From Bacteroidales bacterium (GTDB lineage: Bacteria; Bacteroidota; Bacteroidia; Bacteroidales; 4484-276), in the NCBI GenBank assembly GCA_035647615.1, contig DASRND010000005.1:50225-114224 (forward strand): a stretch of DNA of 64,000 bases, written 5' to 3'. The position numbers were made by a program, and so were the translations under genes. The notes under the pieces were generated by a model, which was not told the origin of the DNA, searched no databases, and saw nothing but the letters and a program-made list of their open reading frames with translations. This document shows positions 33,813 through 41,847 of the stretch, piece by piece; within the stretch, counting starts at the first letter, position 1, and the number at the start of each line of letters is the position of its first letter.

Positions 33813-36800
33813 ATGAAACATATTCACTCTCTTCTGTTCATTATGCTGATGTGCTGCGGATGGCTGCCGCTTTCATCGCAGACATGCAGCCTGGTTAGCC
33901 GCAGCGACACCCTGGCGGGCGGTGATGTGATACTGACCATCACCGACCTGGGTGGCACCATCATCGACAAAGGCCTGGCCAGGCCGGGATTCGGTTTTGC
34001 TAATGACACCGTGCAGATCAACTGCACCCATGCTTCACCCCCCGACAACACGGTGGATGTTTTTGCCGACCTGATAGAACTGCCCGGCACCGATGGCGGT
34101 TTCCTGCCGCAGGATGTGCTTTACAACCCACACAACGGGAAATATTACATCTACGGTTTCCGAAAAGTGATGGTGTGCAATGCTGATTTGCAGCCTGAGC
34201 AAACCATCGACATTTGTGATGTGGACAACTTCCTGGCTTTTTATTCTGACTACCAGCAGCCGATGATTGCTGTAAACAGCAGCACCAACGAAGTATATTG
34301 CCTCACCATGCTTGGCGAGTTGCTGGCGCTGGATGCCTTCCACAACAAGACGCAACTGGTGCCACCGCTACAAAGTGGCGTGGTGCAGCGCGCCTCGCTA
34401 ATGTATTGCAGCGCCGATGCTTCGATACTTTATTTTATGGTGGTGATTGGTCCGGATGGAACTATCAAAACGGTGCTGAACAAGTATAGCTTAACCGATG
34501 GTGCGCAAAATTCTGCGATAACCAATGATGTTGTGGCCTACGATATGACATTGCTCCCTATGTTTATTGGTTACAAAATATCTGTAGCTACCAACCACGG
34601 CATCAGGATGTACAACCATAATCTCTCCGGGTTAACTGTTGTGGCGCCTGAGAAAAGCTTCGACCATCTTGCTGCCATGAACCAGCACCTCTTTGCCCAC
34701 GAAAAAGATACCGACAAACTTGACGTTTACAATGCCGGAGGTGTTGTTCTGTATGAGATTGAAAACACCTTTAGCCAAATACGTTTTATGCTTGCCGATG
34801 CTGGCCACAACCGGCTCTACACTGCCGGTTACAACCCGACAGGTTCGGGCGTGAATATCATAGGGAAACCCTTGGGCAACTACAGCTTGCTATCGACCAT
34901 TGCGGCTGACAATCCGTATGGCCTGGCGCAAAACCCGACGCAGGTATTGGCCAGCGGTGCAACGGATGTTTTGTACATCGACAAGAACACGCTGAGCTAC
35001 ACTACGCAGGTGTCGGCGCTGATGGGGCAAATGTACAGGATTGTTGCCAACACCGCCGTGGGCAATGCCTGCGTCGTTCAGCCTATCAACGGCAACGCGC
35101 TTACTTTTGCGCCGGCGCAGGATAAGGTGATCGATATTGGCGGGCAGGTGTCGGCTACCTGCCGCAAGGGCGACAAAATATACGTGGCTGTACACAAATA
35201 CAACCAGCGGGGCTACATCCTGGAGCTGAATGCCTCGTCGGCAAAGGTGATACGCAAGATACAGCCGGCATTCGATTTTAATCCGGTTGACATATTTTGC
35301 AGCGACAGCTCTGAGATAGACAACCCCAACGTTTATGTGGCGTATGTGGATATGGACGATCCTGATGCTATGCTGAAGATGATGTATTTTGATGTAGATC
35401 ACTACACCATTACCAACACCACGGTAGCTTTAGTTGGCAGTAAGTTGGATCATCTGATAACACCTAATCAAACCATTGTGCTGGGTTGCCTCACCGGAAC
35501 CTGTGCACAGGACGTATTTTATTTCTATGATTATAGTCTGAACCTCAAAGCCTCACCTTACCTCTTCGACGGGTGCATCCATGATTTTATTTATATGAGC
35601 AAAGGCAACACGCACTATATTGCTCAGGTGGACTATTGCGGCAGTAAAATCAGGTTTTTCAGCGACCAGGGCGCAACCTGTACGTTGGTCAATACCACGA
35701 CTCTTACCCATGCACAAGCAGCAGCTTACAATGCATCCTCTCAATTATTGTATTGTGTAAATGCCAATGCAATCGGAACGATCGATCCGTGGAATGGGTT
35801 TACCTTGCAGACGAAGTCTTTCAATTTTCCTGAAACGGTGCATAGTATGTTTTACAACCCAAACGATCATTTTGTGTATGGCATCACGACCAACCTGCTG
35901 ATGCGTTTTGCGGGAATCAACGTGGAACCGGTTGTTTATAATCTCCCGCAGCTGTTTACGGCCAGCACGCAGCTTGATGATATGGTGATGGATATTGACA
36001 ACAACAGGTTTTTTTTAGTCTCAACGGGTTCCGGTGATCCCTGGGTTACGACCCACGTTATGATGTTTGACTTTATGAACGATCCGGAGGTAATTGCTAC
36101 AGGTTCTTATTTTAAAGAGCACTCTTTCAATGCTATGTTTAAGACATACCAGGGCAAAGGGCAACGCCTGAGTTTTTATCCCGGTAAGGAGAATTTGTTT
36201 TGTGCCGGCTTTATAACCAGCAACGCCTTGTTTGCTACTACCCACGCCGAAACGCGTACCCTCACCGGAAACTGGAACTGGATTTCTTTTCCGTGCATGC
36301 CCCGTTTGGGCAACGATCCGTATAGCTCGCAGGCACTGTTGGAAAATCTCGACCCATTCCCTGATTATTTTAAGCTAATTACAAGTGTGATCGGGGAAAA
36401 TTATTCATTGACTTATGTATTTCAAAATTGGAATGTTGACGAATTGCCGACGCTAATAAGTACCCAAGGTTATAAATACTTTAGCAGCTCATCGGTTGTC
36501 CAGAATCTGCCGGTCCACGGCACGGTGCTCGATCCCAACACGCCCATCCCGCTCAACGCCGCTTACGAAAACTGGATTGGTTACTTCCTGGAATATCCGC
36601 TTGATCCGCAGGATGCCTTTGCAGGGGTGTGGAACAAGCTAACGCGCATCTCTACCGAGCACTGGACTTTGATACTAAAAGATGGTGTTATCGTGCAGGG
36701 TCCAAGTCTGGATTCGCCGATCCGTTACGGAGATGGTGTGATCGTAACCGTAAAAGAGAACTGCACGCTGGTATGGAACAACGATGCCAGCCCGGGTACT

Positions 36801-37457
36801 CCTGTAGATCATCCCGCCACCGACTATTACACCTACACCAAAAAAGCAGATTATGTTCCCTTTTATTTTGAAATGGACAGCACCGACGGCATTCAGGAGA
36901 TAGCCCTGATGGTTGCCGACAGTTGCGTAGGCGCTGCCGTGGTGAGGCCCGGCGACAGCATTACCGAGGTAAACGCGTATTTGGCAGGCATGCCTTCAGG
37001 TGAACCCATCACAGTGGAAACCTGGAGCGGCTTTAAGTCGGCCAGGCTGGGCAGCAATGATTATTCGGTGGTGAACCGCATCACCGGTAAGCGCGTCAGC
37101 CGTACGATTTATACCGGCGAGCGGCAACCCTACTATGTCATCTCCTTTAAATCCGGCGAATCTGCACGCTGCAATGCGGCGGTGATGCTGCAACCGCCTT
37201 CGCCCAATCCTTTCAGCCATTCGGTGATGTGCAGCTTCGTGCTCAACGAGGCTTCCAACGTAACACTCTCTGTTTACGACATGCGCGGGCAGCGCGTAGC
37301 TACTCTGATGCAGGGGAGCTACAGCGAAGGCTTTTACGAAGCGGCCTGGAACGGCGGTAGCCCCGGCGGCAAAACCGCCCCCGATGGGATTTACCTCATC
37401 CGCCTTTCGGCAAACGACCAAATGATTGCAAATGAAAAAGTAGTGTTGATACGCTAA
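33813..37457 (+). CDS. Very large T9SS-secreted surface protein
   Basis: The 1214-residue protein has a signal peptide (about 23 residues, LPLSSQ). Residues 60-790 are irregular beta repeats in which NxxNxxxYxx units recur (YNPHNGKYYIYGF, YNPNDHFVYGI, NSSTNEVYCLT), the pattern of YVTN-type propellers. Residues 800-1000 have a W-rich beta region (GNWNWISFPCMPRLG). The final 85 residues form a FlgD-like T9SS sorting domain with PPSPNPFS, YDMRGQRVATL and APDGIYLIRLS. No catalytic site was seen, so adhesion or binding is a guess. A terminator follows, and a second cargo gene lies 69 bases downstream. Confidence 0.75.
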   Translation: MKHIHSLLFIMLMCCGWLPLSSQTCSLVSRSDTLAGGDVILTITDLGGTIIDKGLARPGFGFANDTVQINCTHASPPDNTVDVFADLIELPGTDGGFLPQDVLYNPHNGKYYIYGFRKVMVCNADLQPEQTIDICDVDNFLAFYSDYQQPMIAVNSSTNEVYCLTMLGELLALDAFHNKTQLVPPLQSGVVQRASLMYCSADASILYFMVVIGPDGTIKTVLNKYSLTDGAQNSAITNDVVAYDMTLLPMFIGYKISVATNHGIRMYNHNLSGLTVVAPEKSFDHLAAMNQHLFAHEKDTDKLDVYNAGGVVLYEIENTFSQIRFMLADAGHNRLYTAGYNPTGSGVNIIGKPLGNYSLLSTIAADNPYGLAQNPTQVLASGATDVLYIDKNTLSYTTQVSALMGQMYRIVANTAVGNACVVQPINGNALTFAPAQDKVIDIGGQVSATCRKGDKIYVAVHKYNQRGYILELNASSAKVIRKIQPAFDFNPVDIFCSDSSEIDNPNVYVAYVDMDDPDAMLKMMYFDVDHYTITNTTVALVGSKLDHLITPNQTIVLGCLTGTCAQDVFYFYDYSLNLKASPYLFDGCIHDFIYMSKGNTHYIAQVDYCGSKIRFFSDQGATCTLVNTTTLTHAQAAAYNASSQLLYCVNANAIGTIDPWNGFTLQTKSFNFPETVHSMFYNPNDHFVYGITTNLLMRFAGINVEPVVYNLPQLFTASTQLDDMVMDIDNNRFFLVSTGSGDPWVTTHVMMFDFMNDPEVIATGSYFKEHSFNAMFKTYQGKGQRLSFYPGKENLFCAGFITSNALFATTHAETRTLTGNWNWISFPCMPRLGNDPYSSQALLENLDPFPDYFKLITSVIGENYSLTYVFQNWNVDELPTLISTQGYKYFSSSSVVQNLPVHGTVLDPNTPIPLNAAYENWIGYFLEYPLDPQDAFAGVWNKLTRISTEHWTLILKDGVIVQGPSLDSPIRYGDGVIVTVKENCTLVWNNDASPGTPVDHPATDYYTYTKKADYVPFYFEMDSTDGIQEIALMVADSCVGAAVVRPGDSITEVNAYLAGMPSGEPITVETWSGFKSARLGSNDYSVVNRITGKRVSRTIYTGERQPYYVISFKSGESARCNAAVMLQPPSPNPFSHSVMCSFVLNEASNVTLSVYDMRGQRVATLMQGSYSEGFYEAAWNGGSPGGKTAPDGIYLIRLSANDQMIANEKVVLIR

Positions 37458-37463
37458 ACATCC

Positions 37464-37504
37464 AAAAACCTTCTCCCGACCCGACTTCGGGAGAAGGTTT
37501 TTTT
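37464..37504 (+). terminator. Terminator after the 1214-residue surface protein gene
   Basis: AAAAACCTTCTCCCGA (37464-37479) pairs with TCGGGAGAAGGTTTTT; the T tract continues to 37504. It separates this gene from the beta-helix gene, which may still be reached by read-through. Confidence 0.9.
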
Positions 37505-37526
37505 AAACAATTTAAAAACTAAAATC

Positions 37527-39962
37527 ATGAGACAGAAATCCAAAATATCAACTTTTCTATATTCCTACTTACTACCTACTACTTACTACTTACTATTTTC
37601 AATTCTCTTCCTGCTTTCTTCCTCCCTCTCTGCCGCTGTGCTCACCGTAAAGCAGGATGGCACGGGTGATTATACAACTATTCAGCAGGCTATCGACGCT
37701 GCCGCTTTCAACGACACGGTGCTGGTTTGGCCGGGTACCTATTATGAAAATCTGCACATCAACGGCAAACCCCTCACCCTTGCCAGTTTGTACCTTACCA
37801 CTGGCGACCGGCAGTACGTGGTTCAAACCATCATCGATGGCAGCAATGTACAAAAAGCGGTGATAGACATGAATTACCTGCCCGCAGGTACAAAAGGTAT
37901 GATCTGTGGGCTAACCATTCAAAATGGCAATTCACGTGGAAATCCGGAGATTTATACTTTCGCCGGAGGGGGGATTGTTTTGTATCATGCAGATGCAACT
38001 GTATCCGACTGTGTCATCCAAAATAATCTGTCATGTACAGCAGGTGGAGGAATTGCCGTATGGTTTTCTAATCTTGATTTAATTTCGACCACGATAAAAA
38101 ACAATACAGCTTATGAATATGGCGGAGGAGTATGGGCCGGTGGGGGCGATTACATCAACTTCGACACCATCGATTTAAACAATATTTATTGTAATCATTC
38201 CATCAAGGGCAATGATATCTGCAAGCACTTTGAAGTTGAGTGCAACTTTATCAAGCTGGACACATTTACGGTTGCGCAGGATCAGGGATATTGTATGTAT
38301 AATTATCATACCAACAATGCGATTCCGGTATATGACTACGAATTGCAGGTAAATCATGCCATGATCAATCAGGTAGCCGCCGACGTTTACGTAAGCCCTG
38401 ACGGCGACAATACCAATAGCGGACTTACACCGGAAGAGCCTCTAAAAAATATCTGGTATGCAATGACCAGGATACAGCCTGATACCAATAACCAGCGTAC
38501 GATCCATGTGCTGCCCGGAACCTATAGCCCGTCGATTAATGACGAAATATTTCCTGTTAATGCGCGCAGCAACTCCGCCTTAATTGGAGTGGATAAAAAC
38601 ACCTGCGTACTTGATGCCGAAGAGACCTGGCTACATTACAGTGCACGAAGGATGACATATAATTTAGAAATTAAGAACCTGACCCTGCAAAACGGCAGTG
38701 CCCTGATTAACGAAAACTATGCCCGTTGTGGTTCAGTACAAATAAATGATGCGGTTTATAATTTTTTGATGGAGAATATTGTAGTAAAAAATTGTTTGGG
38801 ATTAGACAGGAGCGGCGCTCTTTTGCATACTTACGATAAAATCAGATTGAGAAATGTTGATTTTATTAATAATACAGGAGGGAGGGGGGTGACCTCTTTC
38901 TACATAGAAAAGCAAGTCACAAATGATGCTATTAGTATGCAAAATTGTATTGCTGCCTACAACAGACCTTATTTGGATATGTATGGTAGCGGGGGTGGTA
39001 TTGGTATTACCAACAGTTATACTCAATTGAGACCACTAATTACAAGCAATGCAGGCTTGTTGGTTGCGCATAATTATTGTCGCGATTGGTGGGGTGGCGC
39101 CGAGTTTTTGAGTTCAATTACTGTCGGTGCAAGAGAAAGCAGGCTTTCCAATATCACCGTGGCGCACAACGAAAACGAGAACCATCTGCCGGGAGCTTAT
39201 GCTACCTGGAACAACATGACCAGCTATGTGTATAATTCTGTTTTTTATGGCAACGAGCATCCCTCTATCGTTCTGGGGGTAGAGCCACCACTGCAGACGC
39301 CCGGCGTGCTTTATCTGGATTACTCCCTCATCGAGCTGGGTCTCGACGACATCTGGAATCGTCAGAATTACAACATCCTGCATTATGGCGCCAACAACAT
39401 CGAAGGCAACCCGCTCTTTACCGGCACTGGAGAGCACCCTTACCAGTTGCAGCTCACCTCACCCTGTATAGATGCCGGCACGCCCATGTACCAGGAAGGC
39501 ATGGAGCCGCCGTACATAAAAAACGAAAATGGGAAACATGTGCTTTACTTTCCTAACCACGACACGCTGCACCTTCCCGCCACCGACCTGGCCGGCAGGG
39601 CACGCATCCAGGGCGGAAGAATCGACATGGGCGCCTATGAGTTTGGCGACGTCACGCCGGGCATCTGGCAGGAGCGCCCCAAGTATCTTGGTTATCCTGT
39701 AAAAGCCATTCCCAATCCCATGCAGCAAAGTACCTCGATAGAGTTTACACTGTTGGCCGAAGGTCACCTGCGCCTACTTGTACATAGCCTCGAAGGCCAC
39801 CTGATAAACACGCTGATAGATGCCCAAACCACAGCCGGAAACTTCCGCGTGCGCTGGCATGCCGACGATAGCCAACAACGCAAGCTGCCCAAAGGCTACT
39901 ACCTGGTGAGTGTAGTGCTCAACGGGCAGGTGCTCGACACAGTGAAGGTGCAGAAGATGTGA
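37527..39962 (+). CDS. T9SS-secreted right-handed beta-helix protein
   Basis: The 811-residue protein has a hydrophobic export signal (residues about 8-38), unusually rich in Tyr and Leu (YLLPTTYYLLFSILFLL). Residues 40-700 match two pectate-lyase-like parallel beta-helix regions: the first begins VKQDGTGDYTTIQQAIDAA, the second VSPDGDNTNSGLTPEEPLKN. ARIQGGRIDMGAYEFG near 700 is the end typical of choice-of-anchor Q-type proteins. The last 75 residues are a T9SS sorting domain (AIPNPMQQSTSIEF, PKGYYLVSVVLNG). Such helices bind or cleave polysaccharides; no lyase active site is certain here. Confidence 0.82.
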   Translation: MRQKSKISTFLYSYLLPTTYYLLFSILFLLSSSLSAAVLTVKQDGTGDYTTIQQAIDAAAFNDTVLVWPGTYYENLHINGKPLTLASLYLTTGDRQYVVQTIIDGSNVQKAVIDMNYLPAGTKGMICGLTIQNGNSRGNPEIYTFAGGGIVLYHADATVSDCVIQNNLSCTAGGGIAVWFSNLDLISTTIKNNTAYEYGGGVWAGGGDYINFDTIDLNNIYCNHSIKGNDICKHFEVECNFIKLDTFTVAQDQGYCMYNYHTNNAIPVYDYELQVNHAMINQVAADVYVSPDGDNTNSGLTPEEPLKNIWYAMTRIQPDTNNQRTIHVLPGTYSPSINDEIFPVNARSNSALIGVDKNTCVLDAEETWLHYSARRMTYNLEIKNLTLQNGSALINENYARCGSVQINDAVYNFLMENIVVKNCLGLDRSGALLHTYDKIRLRNVDFINNTGGRGVTSFYIEKQVTNDAISMQNCIAAYNRPYLDMYGSGGGIGITNSYTQLRPLITSNAGLLVAHNYCRDWWGGAEFLSSITVGARESRLSNITVAHNENENHLPGAYATWNNMTSYVYNSVFYGNEHPSIVLGVEPPLQTPGVLYLDYSLIELGLDDIWNRQNYNILHYGANNIEGNPLFTGTGEHPYQLQLTSPCIDAGTPMYQEGMEPPYIKNENGKHVLYFPNHDTLHLPATDLAGRARIQGGRIDMGAYEFGDVTPGIWQERPKYLGYPVKAIPNPMQQSTSIEFTLLAEGHLRLLVHSLEGHLINTLIDAQTTAGNFRVRWHADDSQQRKLPKGYYLVSVVLNGQVLDTVKVQKM

Positions 39963-39966
39963 GGCA

Positions 39967-40153
39967 GGGCGCGGGGGGCGGAGCGCATGGTGCGTGGAGC
40001 ATGGCGCATGGCGCGTGGCGCATGGCGCATAGAGCATAGAGCATAGAGCATGGCGCAAGGAACCAACCGCGGAGGCGGAGAGACGGAGAGGCGCAGAGGA
40101 AAGCAAGAAAAAATTGTTTTTGTTAATCTTTGCGCCTCCGCGTCTCAGCGGTG
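39967..40153. repeat. Composite repeat, second copy, in the gap before wzx
   Basis: About eight AGAGCATGGCGCATGG-like units (39967-40060), then palindrome copy 3 at 40065-40153 (AACCGCGGAGGCGGAGAGAC, AT centre, CTTTGCGCCTCCGCGTCTCA, GCGGTG). Same composition as at 33382-33532. No gene lies in the 340-base gap. Confidence 0.8.
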
Positions 40154-40188
40154 TAATAATGAAAAACCAGGCCTGAGGGACGGGTTTG

Positions 40189-40206
40189 TTTTTGTAGTTT
40201 TGCCGG
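40189..40206 (+). promoter_or_regulatory. Candidate promoter of the polysaccharide export locus
   Basis: TTTTTGTAGTTTTGCCGG, with TAGTTTTG at 40195-40202, is identical to the block before mgsA at 16165. It lies about 100 bases upstream of the wzx start. Confidence 0.45.
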
Positions 40207-40302
40207 CTTTTGTTGGACGGGCTGTTACGCAACCTTTCGGCGTAAATGGCCGTCTATTACAAGCGTTCACTAAAACAATGATACCGAAGGGCCGGCTTGC
40301 TG

Positions 40303-41760
40303 ATGAAAAAGAAGTTTCTCTCTAACCTTATTCTGTTGATGGTGCTCAATCTGATGGTGAAGCCATTCTGGTTGCTGGGCATCGACCGTACGGTACAAAA
40401 CGTTGTGGGTGCAGAGGATTACGGCTTTTACTACGTCATCTTCAACTTCTCCTTCCTTTTCAATATTCTGCTCGATTTCGGCATTACCAACTACAACAAC
40501 CGAAACATAGCGCAGCACAACCAGTTGCTGAACAAGCATTTTTCAGGTATCGTCATCATCAAACTGCTGCTGGCGGTGGTGTACGCGGTGGTAACTTTTT
40601 CGGTGGCCTTTCTCATCGGGTTTAATTCGCATCAGTTGGCGATTCTCGGGGTGCTGTGTTTCAATCAGTTTTTGCTGTCGTTTATTCTCTATCTGCGCAG
40701 CAACATCTCGGGGTTGCTCATGTTTCGTACCGACAGCTTTCTTTCGATCCTCGATCGTGTGCTAATGATCATCATCTGTGGCGCGCTGCTTTGGGGGCAC
40801 ATCACCACGGAGCCATTCCGCATCGAGTGGTTTGTGTATGCACAAACGGTTTCGTATGTATTTACTGCGATTTTCGCATTAGTGATTGTAGTACGAAAGG
40901 CGGCCTTCCGACACTTGAGCTGGAACTTAGCCTTTTTCGTTATTATCATCAAAAAAAGCCTTCCGTTTGCTTTGCTGGTGATGCTGATGGCTTTTTACAA
41001 CCGCATCGATCCGGTGATGATAGAGCGGCTGCTTCCAAAAGCTATCGGGGAAGAGCAGGTGGGCATCTATGCTTCGGCTTACCGTCTGCTGGATGCAGGC
41101 AATATGATCGCATTTTTGTTTGCCGGACTGCTGCTGCCGCTCTTTTCGCGCATGCTCAAATACAACGAGTCGGTGCTACAGATTGTTAAGCTGGCGTTTA
41201 GTTTGCTCATCGTGCTTTCCACAGTGGTTGCGTTTGCTTCCTACAGCTATGCCACAGAGCTGATGCAACTGATGTATCATGCGCATGTAGAAGAGTCGGC
41301 CAGGGTGTTCAGCATTTTAATGTTTGGATTTATAGCAATTTCATCCTCTTATGTTTTCGGCACTTTGCTCACGGCCAGCGGCAATTTGAAGCTCCTTAAC
41401 ATTATTGCAGCCAGCGGTATGGCCATCAACCTTACCATCAACTTTCTGTTGGTGCCACGTCTGCTGGCCGAAGGGTCGGCCTGGGCAAGTGTGATTACGC
41501 AATTTACCACTTCGATCCTGCAGATTTGGTTTGCTTCGCGTCTTTTCCGATGGAAACCTGACCGCAAATATTTGCTTAGCCTGGCAGCATTTGTAGCTGG
41601 GGTAGGAGCGCTTGCTTATTTTACACCCCATTTCTCGGATAGCTGGATGATAAACATTGTAAGCATGGGAATTGGCTCGGTGTTGCTGGCTGCATTGTTG
41701 AAATTGCTTGATATTAAAAACTTTATTTCAATACTAAAAAGCGACGAAGCTCATTATTAA
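40303..41760 (+). CDS. Polysaccharide flippase (Wzx/MATE-like)
   Basis: The 485-residue protein from ATG 40303 has about 12-14 hydrophobic helices along its whole length and an N-terminus (LSNLILLMVLNLMVKPFWL, then VQNVVGAEDYG) matching the polysaccharide biosynthesis flippase family. These move lipid-linked repeat units across the inner membrane. FYNRIDPVMIERLL around residue 227 is the conserved centre. It opens the locus followed by chain-length and ligase genes, consistent with export of a capsule or O-antigen type polymer. No glycosyltransferases are in the window. The start TTG at 40297 is possible but adds only two residues. Confidence 0.9.
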   Translation: MKKKFLSNLILLMVLNLMVKPFWLLGIDRTVQNVVGAEDYGFYYVIFNFSFLFNILLDFGITNYNNRNIAQHNQLLNKHFSGIVIIKLLLAVVYAVVTFSVAFLIGFNSHQLAILGVLCFNQFLLSFILYLRSNISGLLMFRTDSFLSILDRVLMIIICGALLWGHITTEPFRIEWFVYAQTVSYVFTAIFALVIVVRKAAFRHLSWNLAFFVIIIKKSLPFALLVMLMAFYNRIDPVMIERLLPKAIGEEQVGIYASAYRLLDAGNMIAFLFAGLLLPLFSRMLKYNESVLQIVKLAFSLLIVLSTVVAFASYSYATELMQLMYHAHVEESARVFSILMFGFIAISSSYVFGTLLTASGNLKLLNIIAASGMAINLTINFLLVPRLLAEGSAWASVITQFTTSILQIWFASRLFRWKPDRKYLLSLAAFVAGVGALAYFTPHFSDSWMINIVSMGIGSVLLAALLKLLDIKNFISILKSDEAHY

Positions 41761-41816
41761 TAATATTAACAACTAATTGGCGGGGGCAAGTGGGAAAGGT
41801 TCAATTTAAAAAAACC

Positions 41817-41824
41817 TACTTTTG
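41817..41824 (+). promoter_or_regulatory. Candidate -7 element before the fused chain-length gene
   Basis: TACTTTTG lies 23 bases before ATG 41848, the same distance and sequence as for other genes here. It could give the chain-length and ligase genes a promoter separate from wzx. Confidence 0.45.
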
Positions 41825-41847
41825 CACCCATTTTAATCTTAACATTT

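Noticed and set aside
37930..37950. Second parS-like CACGTG site
   Set aside because: It lies within a coding region and only the central six bases and few neighbours match.
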